The notes beneath the pieces were generated by a model that was given only the letters and a program-made list of their open reading frames with translations, searched no databases and was not told the origin of the DNA. 11,196 nt of DNA from an uncultured Clostridia bacterium (GTDB lineage: Bacteria > Bacillota_A > Clostridia > Oscillospirales > Acutalibacteraceae), in the NCBI GenBank assembly GCA_937891215.1, contig CALAEU010000131.1:1-11196 (forward strand), in the 5' to 3' direction. How positions within the stretch are numbered: position 1 is the stretch's first letter; each line of letters starts with the position of its first letter. This document shows positions 1-6,456 of the stretch, piece after piece. The translations under genes were made by a program, and so were the position numbers.

Positions 1-11
1 TGCGCTTTTTT

Positions 12-41
12 GCAATGATTTGCTTTGATTAGATTCATTGC
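12..41. repeat. Weak inverted repeat near window start
   Basis: GCAATGA (12-18) is repeated inverted as TCATTGC (35-41) around a 16-nt spacer. It could be the tail of a terminator or element belonging to a gene left of the window. No T-run follows closely, so the role is open. Apart from this and the promoter at 106-134, I see nothing in positions 1-187. Confidence 0.25.
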
Positions 42-105
42 TTTTGCGTGATAATTAAAGTAACTCATATTTTTATTATGTGAGAAATAATAAAGAAATA
101 TGGTA

Positions 106-134
106 TTGACAGTCATGTATTATTATGATATAAT
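106..134 (+). promoter_or_regulatory. Strong sigma-A-type promoter of the prfB operon
   Basis: TTGACA (106-111) and TATAAT (129-134) are separated by exactly 17 bp, and TG at 126-127 makes an extended -10. Both hexamers are perfect consensus. The predicted start near 141 leaves a leader of about 47 nt before the GTG at 188. Nothing in the sequence suggests an operator; this looks like a strong constitutive promoter. Confidence 0.88.
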
Positions 135-187
135 AACATTGGGTTATTCCATTTGTTCTTATAATAGCAAAGAATGGAAAATAAATT

Positions 188-490
188 GTGTTTATAGTAT
201 TTGGAATTGTTTTGGCAGTTGTATTTTTAGCAGGAATTATCGGATTTCAGATTGATGTTTTCCTTTCGGTAATCCCTTTATGGCTTTCTAAAAAAACTGC
301 TGATTTTCAATGTTTCGGCGAATGGAAATTCAGGGCTTTAATAACTTATGCAGTAGGGATTTTATGTGCTGTATGGATGCTTTATGATGCTTTTTCGCCA
401 AATGTTTATTATGGATTCTGGCCGATTGTTATACCTGGAGCAATTGACCTTCTTATTGTGTTAATTGAATGTTTTCTTATTAAAAAATAA
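188..490 (+). CDS. Small three-helix membrane protein, function unknown
   Basis: I do not recognise this 100-residue protein. It has three hydrophobic stretches: residues 1-20 (a start-proximal segment with little charge before it), about 50-67, and about 75-97, ending in Ile-Lys-Lys. A short polar stretch (about 34-48) separates the first and second. The start is GTG with only a weak purine-rich site (GAATGGA, 172-178), so expression may be modest despite the strong promoter. No ATG lies upstream in frame. It is the first gene of an operon, 17 nt ahead of prfB with no terminator between. It may therefore be a real protein of unknown role or act mainly as a translated leader for prfB. The reading frame is open over its whole length and has membrane-protein composition, so I think it is real. 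Confidence 0.6.
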   Translation: MFIVFGIVLAVVFLAGIIGFQIDVFLSVIPLWLSKKTADFQCFGEWKFRALITYAVGILCAVWMLYDAFSPNVYYGFWPIVIPGAIDLLIVLIECFLIKK

Positions 491-494
491 AATT

Positions 495-499
495 AGGAG
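495..499 (+). promoter_or_regulatory. Ribosome binding site fixing the prfB start
   Basis: AGGAG lies 8 nt before the ATG at 508. An in-frame TAA at 505-507 directly precedes that ATG, so no in-frame N-terminal extension is possible. Confidence 0.85.
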
Positions 500-507
500 T
501 TATATAA

Positions 508-1314
508 ATGAGTACATATAAATTAGATAAAGAAGTAGAAAAGTTAGAATTAACAGCATTATTATCAGGAAAATATGATGCAAATAATGCAATTATAACA
601 ATACATCCAGGCGCTGGTGGAACTGAATCTCAAGACTGGGCTGAAATGCTTGAAAGAATGTATTTAGGCTATGCTGACATCATGGGATATGAGGTAAAGC
701 ATATTTATAAAAACTATGGTGACGGCGCTGGAATTAAAAGTGCTGGGTTGATATTTTCAGGAGAGCATGCCTACGGAAACCTTAAAAATGAAAGAGGTGT
801 TCATCGCTTGGTTAGAATTTCGCCTTTTGATTCATCAGGCAGAAGGCATACCTCCTTTGCATCGCTTGAAGTTATGCCTGAAATTGATGACACAATTGAA
901 GTTGACATTGCACCTGAAGACATTAAAATGGATGTTTACCGTTCATCTGGTGCAGGTGGTCAGAAAGTTAATAAAACTTCATCTGCCGTTCGTCTTACTC
1001 ATATTCCTACTGGTATTGTATGTTCTTGTCAGGTTGAAAGAAGTCAGCACCAGAACAGAGAAGTTGCTATGCGTATGCTCAAATCTAAACTTATTGAAAT
1101 TAAAGAAAGAGAACACCTTGATAAAATCAGTGATATTAAAGGTGTTCAGAAAGAAATTGCGTGGGGCAGCCAGATTCGTTCTTATGTATTTATGCCTTAC
1201 ACCCTTGCAAAAGACCACAGAACAAACTTTGAAAATGGTAATATAAACGCAGTTATGGACGGCGATATTGACGGTTTCATTAACGCATATTTAAAAGTAC
1301 AGGCGAACAAATAA
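508..1314 (+). CDS. prfB: Peptide chain release factor 2, lacking N-terminal domain 1
   Basis: Class I release factor that reads UGA/UAA in the ribosomal A site and triggers peptidyl-tRNA hydrolysis. The hallmarks are intact: GAGGTES (residues 35-41), the stop-codon-reading SPF tripeptide (105-107, within [15 protein letters not shown]) and the catalytic GGQ (150-152, in [10 protein letters not shown]). The C-terminal [10 protein letters not shown] and DHRTN motifs are also present. The protein is 268 residues, whereas typical RF2 is about 365. By recalled comparison with the Bacillus protein, residue 1 falls near residue 100 of a normal RF2, so the helical domain 1 is absent. A good AGGAG site and an in-frame stop just before the ATG show this is not a start-calling error. 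The usual RF2 programmed frameshift, which sits inside domain 1, is also missing. Assignment to the RF2 family is firm; whether this is the cell's only RF2 cannot be told from here. Confidence 0.93.
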   Translation: MSTYKLDKEVEKLELTALLSGKYDANNAIITIHPGAGGTESQDWAEMLERMYLGYADIMGYEVKHIYKNYGDGAGIKSAGLIFSGEHAYGNLKNERGVHRLVRISPFDSSGRRHTSFASLEVMPEIDDTIEVDIAPEDIKMDVYRSSGAGGQKVNKTSSAVRLTHIPTGIVCSCQVERSQHQNREVAMRMLKSKLIEIKEREHLDKISDIKGVQKEIAWGSQIRSYVFMPYTLAKDHRTNFENGNINAVMDGDIDGFINAYLKVQANK

Positions 1315-1315
1315 A

Positions 1316-2500
1316 ATGGATATAAGAAAAGAGTCTTTAAAAAAACATTACGAGTGGAACGGTAAAATTGAAGTAGTTACCCGTTGTCCTATAGGAACAA
1401 GAGAAGATATGTCTTTAGCATACACCCCTGGTGTTGCAGAAGCGTGTCTTGAAATAGAGAAAGATGTCAACAAATCATTCGAACTCACAAGAAGAAATAA
1501 TCTTGTTGCGGTTATAACTGATGGTTCCGCAGTTTTAGGTCTTGGTGATATTGGACCAGAAGCTGGTATGCCAGTTATGGAAGGCAAATGTGCACTCTTC
1601 AAAGCATTTGCAGATGTTGACGCGTTCCCTCTTTGCGTTAAATCAAAAGATACAGACGAAATTGTAAAAACTATTTCTTTAATTTCAGGTAGCTTTGGTG
1701 GCATAAATTTAGAAGACATTTCTGCTCCAAGATGTTTTGAAATCGAAAAAAAATTAAATGAATGTTGTGACATTCCGATATTTCACGACGACCAGCATGG
1801 TACTGCAGTTGTTGTTCTTGCAGCACTTCTCAATGCATTAAAGGTTGTGAAGAAAGATATTGTAACCGCAAAAATCGTTGTAAATGGTTTAGGTGCGGCA
1901 GGTACTGCTATTTCTAAAATGCTTATTTCTGCAGGTGCAAAAAATATGGTGCTTGTAGATAAAAAAGGTATTATTGAAGAAAGTGATATTTCTTTAGGTG
2001 AAGAAAGAATTACTCTTGCTAAAATTACAAACAAAGAGAATTTAAAGGGCAACCTTTCTGTTGCAATTAAAAATGCAGATGTTTTTATAGGCGTTTCTGC
2101 ACCGAATGTATTAAGTGAAGATATGATTAAAACTATGAATAGTGACTCTATAGTTTTCGCTATGGCTAACCCGACACCAGAAATTATGCCTGACATCGCC
2201 AAAAATGCGGGCGCAAGAATTGTCGGTACAGGTCGTTCAGATTTTCCTAATCAGATTAACAATGTCCTCGTTTTCCCTGGTATTTTCCGTGGTACGCTTG
2301 ACGCAAATGCTACAAAAATCACAGAGAATATGAAACTCGCTGCTGCAAAAGCACTCGCAGAGCATATTCCCGAAAATGAATTAAATGAAGAAAATATAAT
2401 TCCATCTGCACTCGATAAAACAATCGCTTATGACGTTGCGAAAGCTGTTAAAAAGCAAGCTGAAATTGACGGAGTTGTTAGAAAAAGTGCTGAACTCTGA
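1316..2500 (+). CDS. NAD-type malic enzyme (malate to pyruvate and CO2)
   Basis: Oxidative decarboxylation of L-malate to pyruvate with reduction of NAD(P), in the cytoplasm. At 394 residues it is the short bacterial malic enzyme form without a phosphotransacetylase domain. The catalytic Tyr lies in AYTPGVA (Y36) and the catalytic Lys in MEGKCALFK (K91). Metal ligands are likely E133-D134 (LEDISAP) and D159 (FHDDQHGTA). The Rossmann dinucleotide loop is GLGAAG (191-196). NPTPEI (285-290) and GRSDFPNQINN (306-316) complete the family signature. The ATG follows the prfB stop after a single base, with a poor AGGCG site (1301-1305), so its translation is probably coupled to prfB. Choice of NAD over NADP is not certain from sequence alone. 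It is the last gene of the operon before the 2552-2603 terminator. Confidence 0.93.
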   Translation: MDIRKESLKKHYEWNGKIEVVTRCPIGTREDMSLAYTPGVAEACLEIEKDVNKSFELTRRNNLVAVITDGSAVLGLGDIGPEAGMPVMEGKCALFKAFADVDAFPLCVKSKDTDEIVKTISLISGSFGGINLEDISAPRCFEIEKKLNECCDIPIFHDDQHGTAVVVLAALLNALKVVKKDIVTAKIVVNGLGAAGTAISKMLISAGAKNMVLVDKKGIIEESDISLGEERITLAKITNKENLKGNLSVAIKNADVFIGVSAPNVLSEDMIKTMNSDSIVFAMANPTPEIMPDIAKNAGARIVGTGRSDFPNQINNVLVFPGIFRGTLDANATKITENMKLAAAKALAEHIPENELNEENIIPSALDKTIAYDVAKAVKKQAEIDGVVRKSAEL

Positions 2501-2551
2501 GTTTCGAAAGATTCTGCCTTAGGGTGAGTGTATTATATGAATAAAAATAGT

Positions 2552-2603
2552 TTATCCTATCATTTTTAGTTAGATTTAATACCGACTAAAAATGATAGGA
2601 TAA
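2552..2603. terminator. Bidirectional terminator between malic enzyme and ddh
   Basis: Two 19-nt arms (2552-2570 and 2585-2603) are perfect inverse complements around a 14-nt loop. On the plus strand a T-rich stretch (TTTATTTTCTATT) follows. On the minus strand the sequence after the stem (AACTATTTTTATTC) is also T-rich. It sits between two converging genes, fitting shared termination. The stem is AT-rich. Confidence 0.8.
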
Positions 2604-2630
2604 TTTATTTTCTATTCTAATTTTTGAAAA

Positions 2631-3614
2631 TCAAAGCATACTTGCTCTCAATTCATCATTTGACTTAACTGAAAGATACTTCGGTGCAATGTCAAATACT
2701 GTTTTGCAACCGCAGTCACCCTCTTTATTAAGACGGTAAGCAGCTCTTGCGTAAGCAACAATTACACTTGAAGTAAACTCTGGGTTAGAGTCTAATTTAA
2801 GACTATATTCAATAACATGGTTATTCTCTTTATTTTTGCCTGTTTTACCTGTACGTATTACAAAACCACCGTGTGGAATACCACTATGATTTTTCTGTAA
2901 TTCTTCCATTGAAATGAAGTTTACTGTTGTATCATATTCGTCAAAATAGTTTTTCATAGTAACTATTTCTCTTTCAATGCGTTCTTTATCTGCGCCCTCT
3001 TCTACAACAACAAAACATTCTCTTGTATGTTTCTGTCTTGTTGTAAGAGCTGGTTGTGAGCCACTTCTTACTGCTTCTAAAGCACTTTCTACCGGGATTG
3101 TGTATTGTCTTGCGTCTATAACACCGTCAATGCGTCTTATAGCGTCAGAGTGACCTTGACTTACGCCTTTACCCCAAAAAGTGTAGTCTGCACCATCAGG
3201 CAAAATAGCACTGCCGTAAAGTCTCAAAAGAGAGAACATACCAGGGTCCCAACCAACAGAAATAATTGCTATCTTTTCACCTTTTTTTGCTTTTTCGTCT
3301 ACATTACTGAAATGCTCAGGTATTCTTTTGTGGGTGTCGAAGCTGTCAACAACATTAAAATACTCTGCCATTTTTGGTGTCTGTTCAGGCAAATCTGTTG
3401 CACTGCCACCACACATAACAAGAACATCTATTTCATCTTTGTGGTTTAAAATATCATCGGTATTATAAACAGAAACTCCCTCTGTCATAACCTTTACAGT
3501 AGCAGGGTCACGGCGTGTAAATACAGAAGTTAAACACATATCTTCATTCTGCATTATTGCACACTCTACACCTTTTGCAATATTACCGTAACCATAAAGA
3601 CCAATTTTAATCAT
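2631..3614 (-). CDS. ddh: meso-Diaminopimelate D-dehydrogenase
   Basis: NADPH-dependent reductive amination of tetrahydrodipicolinate straight to meso-DAP, the one-step branch of lysine and peptidoglycan precursor synthesis. The 327-residue length matches the family. An N-terminal Rossmann loop GYGNIA (8-13) and the FTRR motif (32-35, binding the NADP 2'-phosphate) are visible. Family blocks include VVDSFDTH (88-95), SVGWDPGMFSLLR (119-131) and GKGVSQGHSDAIRRIDG (148-164), which form the substrate and dimer regions. A GGAG site (3624-3627) lies 9 nt before the ATG. The gene stands 101 nt downstream of the hydrolase gene on the same strand with a hairpin between them, and I find no convincing promoter in that gap. 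It may rely on readthrough or on a weak promoter I cannot recognise. Confidence 0.95.
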   Translation of the reverse strand: MIKIGLYGYGNIAKGVECAIMQNEDMCLTSVFTRRDPATVKVMTEGVSVYNTDDILNHKDEIDVLVMCGGSATDLPEQTPKMAEYFNVVDSFDTHKRIPEHFSNVDEKAKKGEKIAIISVGWDPGMFSLLRLYGSAILPDGADYTFWGKGVSQGHSDAIRRIDGVIDARQYTIPVESALEAVRSGSQPALTTRQKHTRECFVVVEEGADKERIEREIVTMKNYFDEYDTTVNFISMEELQKNHSGIPHGGFVIRTGKTGKNKENNHVIEYSLKLDSNPEFTSSVIVAYARAAYRLNKEGDCGCKTVFDIAPKYLSVKSNDELRASML

Positions 3615-3671
3615 TTATATCAACTCCAGAAATAGTATATCATTTATAACAAAAAATATTTTAAAACTTAA

Positions 3672-3709
3672 TGCCCCATTCGTCAAGTATTTTCTTCACG
3701 AACAGGGCA
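3672..3709 (-). terminator. Probable terminator after the hydrolase gene
   Basis: Imperfect hairpin: 3672-3676 pairs with 3705-3709, 3679-3683 with 3698-3702 and 3685-3687 with 3694-3696, around loop TATTTT. There is a two-base internal mismatch and one C-C mismatch. It starts 7 nt after the hydrolase stop. On the minus strand the tail is only moderately T-rich. The clean run of seven T (3711-3717) is on the plus side, so partial readthrough into ddh is possible. Confidence 0.55.
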
Positions 3710-3715
3710 ATTTTT

Positions 3716-4438
3716 TTAATTATTTATAAATTGTAATATTTCATTTACTGTAATTTCAATTTGTTCTTCTCTTGTAATAGTAGCCTTTTTGTCACCATCT
3801 TGCTCACCATAAGCACCAAAATACGCGTGACATCCGCCGGTAATTACAACTTCTCTAAAATCTTCCGGTAAATTCGGTTTATATTCTTCATATTTTTCCA
3901 TATTAAGAACACCGTCATTACTGCCATAAATTGAAAGAACATCTAACCCCAAATTACTCAAATTGGCAGTTGAATATGAAGCAAGTAAAATAATTCCATC
4001 AAACTCTTTGCTGTTTTCTGCAATATAACTTGCCGCCATTGAACCACCTAATGAGTGCCCTGACATATACCAACTTTCAATTTCAGGGTACTTTTCTTTT
4101 AATCCATCTGCGGCATTCATATCTAAAACCGCAAGATTCCCAGGCATTGTAACTAATACAGAAAGAATACCATTTTCTGCAAGTGCCTGCATTAAAGGCG
4201 CGTAAGCAGTCGCTTCGACTTTACCACCGGGATAAAAGATTACGCCTTTGGTTGCATTTTGTGGTTTAAATGTGAACACACCATTTTCTTCTGTTATTGT
4301 AACATTTGTCTTTGGTGCAGTAATCAAAGAAACTGCCATTTCGTCAGCTTTGTAGTAGTCATTTATATAATAAACTGTACCACAGACCAAAGATAATATT
4401 AAAATAATAACTATTGTTAATATGATTTTCTTTTTCAT
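3716..4438 (-). CDS. Membrane-anchored alpha/beta hydrolase
   Basis: A 240-residue serine hydrolase of the small alpha/beta hydrolase type (close to the Pfam Abhydrolase_5 group by motif). Residues 1-4 are MKKK and residues 5-24 are strongly hydrophobic, giving a signal anchor or uncleaved signal, so the enzyme should sit outside the membrane. The core starts near residue 65 (GVIFYPGG, a likely oxyanion strand-loop). The catalytic triad is likely Ser129 in GHSLGG, Asp175 in YGSNDG and His204 in GGCHAYFG, all in the normal order. The substrate is unknown. The start overlaps the stop of the upstream DUF3784-like gene (TAATG), so translation is coupled, and no strong ribosome site of its own is present. 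The two genes probably work as a pair. Confidence 0.85.
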   Translation of the reverse strand: MKKKIILTIVIILILSLVCGTVYYINDYYKADEMAVSLITAPKTNVTITEENGVFTFKPQNATKGVIFYPGGKVEATAYAPLMQALAENGILSVLVTMPGNLAVLDMNAADGLKEKYPEIESWYMSGHSLGGSMAASYIAENSKEFDGIILLASYSTANLSNLGLDVLSIYGSNDGVLNMEKYEEYKPNLPEDFREVVITGGCHAYFGAYGEQDGDKKATITREEQIEITVNEILQFINN

Positions 4439-4743
4439 TAAAACATACCACCGTTATATTTTCGTTGTGCTCTAATAATAGGTATAAACCCAACTACCAT
4501 ACCCAATATTAAAATTACCACTGGTAATGCTGATTCTGTAAACAAAGCTATTACACCAGATATTAACATAGGGATAGAAAAAATAATTAACGCCTTACCC
4601 ATAGCCTTACCATAACCAATTTTATCAGTAACGTTTTCCCGATGATATGAGTGTATAAGCTCTATATGACCTTTATAAATGATTACTCCTAATATAATAA
4701 ACAAAATTGATGTAAGAAATAAGATTAGTGAAAAAATATTCAT
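4438..4743 (-). CDS. Small membrane protein, DUF3784-like
   Basis: A 101-residue protein with three hydrophobic segments (about 4-22, 50-68 and 72-91). A polar loop (about 24-46) contains HSYHRENVTDKIGYGKAMGK, a pattern I associate with DUF3784-type proteins of Firmicutes. That assignment is from memory and not tested. A strong AGGGAG site (4750-4755) lies 6 nt before the ATG. It lies 11 nt after the DUF6054-like gene and overlaps the hydrolase gene by one base, so it is the middle gene of a three-gene unit. The function of the family is unknown. Confidence 0.75.
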   Translation of the reverse strand: MNIFSLILFLTSILFIILGVIIYKGHIELIHSYHRENVTDKIGYGKAMGKALIIFSIPMLISGVIALFTESALPVVILILGMVVGFIPIIRAQRKYNGGMF

Positions 4744-4754
4744 AGTAGTCTCCC

Positions 4755-5078
4755 TTATAACAATTCTTTTATTTTATCAAGAAACGCTTCTTCGCCAAAT
4801 GTATTTATTTTGAAAAGCGCACCCTGACTTCCGCCAGATGTAATTGCAGATATAAAAATATCACTGTTATTCTGAAAAAATGTTACATTAAGACTCACCC
4901 TGTTTGAACCTGTGTAACTATATCTTTCAAAAACACGGACACTACAAAGTGCATCACCTATTTTGAAATCACTTGAGTCTTCAAGTGAAGCAGTAAAAGA
5001 ACCGTTAATTATACCATTCTCAATTTTTTTAACAACTGAATAAAAATCTCCTGTTACGCGTGTTTCAAACTTTGCCAT
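4755..5078 (-). CDS. DUF6054-like small cytoplasmic protein
   Basis: A 107-residue protein without signal or membrane segment. It carries conserved-looking blocks typical of what I recall as DUF6054: NGSFTASLEDSSDF (25-38), VRVFERYS (47-54), NRVSLNVT (59-66) and SAITSGGSQG (77-86) followed by FKINTFGEEAFL (89-100). The composition suggests a compact alpha/beta domain; no catalytic motif is evident. I place the start at the ATG at 5078, with AAAAGGAG (5088-5095) 9 nt upstream. The open frame continues upstream to 5153, but those extra 25 codons are read from the GTGATGTT hairpin repeats and give a His/Gln/Lys-rich stretch that is not protein-like. It is the first gene of a unit with the DUF3784-like and hydrolase genes. 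Confidence 0.8.
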   Translation of the reverse strand: MAKFETRVTGDFYSVVKKIENGIINGSFTASLEDSSDFKIGDALCSVRVFERYSYTGSNRVSLNVTFFQNNSDIFISAITSGGSQGALFKINTFGEEAFLDKIKELL

Positions 5079-5087
5079 TATAAATTT

Positions 5088-5095
5088 CTCCTTTT
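5088..5095 (-). promoter_or_regulatory. Ribosome binding site fixing the DUF6054-like start
   Basis: AAAAGGAG on the minus strand, 9 nt before the ATG at 5078. It excludes the upstream in-frame ATG at 5153, which lies in repeat DNA. Confidence 0.8.
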
Positions 5096-5096
5096 G

Positions 5097-5252
5097 GTGA
5101 TGTTTTAAACTTTGTTTAAAGTGATGTTTTTGCAAGCAAAAGTGATGTTGCAAGCAGTGATGTTAAGTTTGCCATTCACTTTGTCGAAGACAAAACATCA
5201 CTTCATAGAAACTTCACTACGAAGTAATTTCACTTGCCGAAAGGCAAACTTA
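5097..5252. repeat. Mosaic of short hairpins separated by GTGATGTT words
   Basis: The 8-mer GTGATGTT occurs at 5097-5104, 5121-5128, 5142-5149 and 5157-5164, and inverted (AACATCAC) at 5194-5201. Related TTCACT words follow at 5175-5180, 5214-5219 and 5229-5234. Between them lie unrelated small palindromes: 5104-5120 (7-bp stem), 5128-5141 (6 bp), 5149-5156 (3 bp), 5180-5194 (6 bp, loop GAA), 5211-5225 (5 bp) and 5234-5247 (TTGCC, GAAA loop, GGCAA). A 10-bp arm at 5164-5173 is repeated inverted at 5243-5252. It occupies the gap between two minus-strand genes and reaches into the 3' end of rlmD. It resembles a repetitive extragenic palindrome family and could act as a terminator or mRNA stabiliser. 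Confidence 0.8.
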
Positions 5253-6456
5253 GTTGTTGAAGCAGTACCACTGTTTCAACATGGCTCGTATATGGAAACA
5301 TATCAACCGGCTGAATTTTCTTCACTTTATACCCATTTTTCGTTAAGAAAAACAAATCTCTTTGTTGAGTTTCGGGATTACAGGAAATATAAACTATTTT
5401 TTCCGGTGACAGTGCTAAAAGGGATGATAAAAATTTTCTGTCGCTACCAGCTCTTGGAGGGTCCATAAATACGACATCGGCTTTTTCTTTTGCTTCTTTC
5501 ATTTTAAGCATAAATTCACCCGCATCTGCACAAATGAATTTTGCATTAGTAATATTATTGATTTTAGCGTTGATTTTTGCATCTTTAATTGCGTCAGCAT
5601 TAACTTCACAACCAATAAGTTCTTTTACATTTTTAGCGGCAATAAGTCCGATTGTGCCAATTCCACAATATGCGTCAATTACTCGCTCTGTACCTTTTAA
5701 CTCTGCAAATTCTATTGCTTTACCATAAAGAACTTCTGTCTGCACAGGATTAATCTGATAAAACGATTTTGGTGAAATTCTGAAGCGGTTACCACACAGA
5801 ACATCTTCTATATAACCATTACCAAAAAGAACTTCTTCTCTGTCGCCCAAAATCATACTTGTGAATTTATTATTTACATTCTGCACAATTGTTGTAATTT
5901 CGGGGTGTATTTTCAAAAGTTCTTTTACGAATGCATTTTTAGATGGAAAATTAATAACACCTGTAACTAAAACAACCATTATTTCGTTTGTTGCAAATCC
6001 TCTTTTTACGAGAACATGACGAAGAAAACCTTTCATATTTTTTTCGTCAAATACGGTTAATTTAAAACTTTTAATAAGTTTTCTTATGGTTACAATAATT
6101 TCGTCTGCCTTTTTATCTTCAATTAAACAACTGTCAATTTTAACTATATTATGTGTACTTGACTGGTACACCCCGGAAATTATTTCGCCACCACGGGTAC
6201 GACCAAATGCCGCCTGCACCTTGTTTCTGTAATGGAATGGACACTCCATACCGATTATTGTTGAAACCTTGTGAAAATTTCCTAATAGTTTATTTACTTT
6301 TGCCTGTTTGAATTTAAGTTGTTCTTCGTAACTTAAATTCCAGAGCTGACACCCACCGCATTTTTTAGAAACGGGGCATTTTTTCCCTTGCGGTACTTTT
6401 TTTACAGAATTTTTGTTAACGGTAACTTTCTTATTTTGTTGCTTCTTCTCTGTCAT
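5230..6456 (-). CDS. rlmD: RNA (uracil-C5)-methyltransferase, RlmD/TrmA family
   Basis: SAM-dependent m5U methyltransferase, most likely acting on 23S rRNA. With the ATG at 6456 it has 408 residues. A Lys-rich N-terminus (3-25) leads into the [4Fe-4S] ligands C27-X5-C33-X2-C36 and C72. SAM motif I is DAYCGIGTIG (261-270). The MDPPRAG block (331-337), catalytic SCNP (C359) and the base E394 in SHVETVV are all in place, so it should be active. Gram-positive paralogues target different uridines (747 or 1939), so the exact site is not settled. I prefer the 6456 start because AAGG (6465-6468) lies 8 nt upstream; the earlier in-frame ATG at 6486 has no ribosome site. The start overlaps the end of the GtrA-like gene by 26 nt. 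The last residues (LPFGK) and the TGA stop are read from the neighbouring hairpin repeat. Confidence 0.9.
   Translation of the reverse strand: MTEKKQQNKKVTVNKNSVKKVPQGKKCPVSKKCGGCQLWNLSYEEQLKFKQAKVNKLLGNFHKVSTIIGMECPFHYRNKVQAAFGRTRGGEIISGVYQSSTHNIVKIDSCLIEDKKADEIIVTIRKLIKSFKLTVFDEKNMKGFLRHVLVKRGFATNEIMVVLVTGVINFPSKNAFVKELLKIHPEITTIVQNVNNKFTSMILGDREEVLFGNGYIEDVLCGNRFRISPKSFYQINPVQTEVLYGKAIEFAELKGTERVIDAYCGIGTIGLIAAKNVKELIGCEVNADAIKDAKINAKINNITNAKFICADAGEFMLKMKEAKEKADVVFMDPPRAGSDRKFLSSLLALSPEKIVYISCNPETQQRDLFFLTKNGYKVKKIQPVDMFPYTSHVETVVLLQQLSLPFGK

Noticed and set aside
174..197. Seven-codon leader peptide overlapping the first gene's start
   Set aside because: It has an ATG and a stop but no ribosome site or attenuator-like hairpin nearby.
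188..520. RF2 domain 1 hidden in another frame with a programmed frameshift
   Set aside because: The upstream frame codes a hydrophobic membrane protein, no CTTTGA-type shift site is present, and the prfB frame has its own ribosome site and upstream stop.
767..1246. Second plus-strand frame of 159 codons inside prfB
   Set aside because: It is a +1 shadow of prfB with no ribosome site and low-quality composition; prfB itself has full family motifs.
3664..3708. Minus-strand hairpin read as a protein C-terminus (ALFVKKILDEWGIKF then stop)
   Set aside because: It looks protein-like but is in a different frame from the hydrolase, which already ends normally with a complete fold; no upstream gene continues in that frame.
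5079..5153. N-terminal extension of the DUF6054-like protein starting at an ATG at 5153
   Set aside because: The 25 extra codons are read from the GTGATGTT hairpin repeats and give a His/Gln/Lys-rich stretch. The strong ribosome site at 5088-5095 points to the ATG at 5078.
5097..5252. CRISPR array
   Set aside because: The repeated word is only 8 nt, spacing is irregular (8-16 nt), one copy is inverted, the intervening sequences are self-palindromic, and no cas genes are present.
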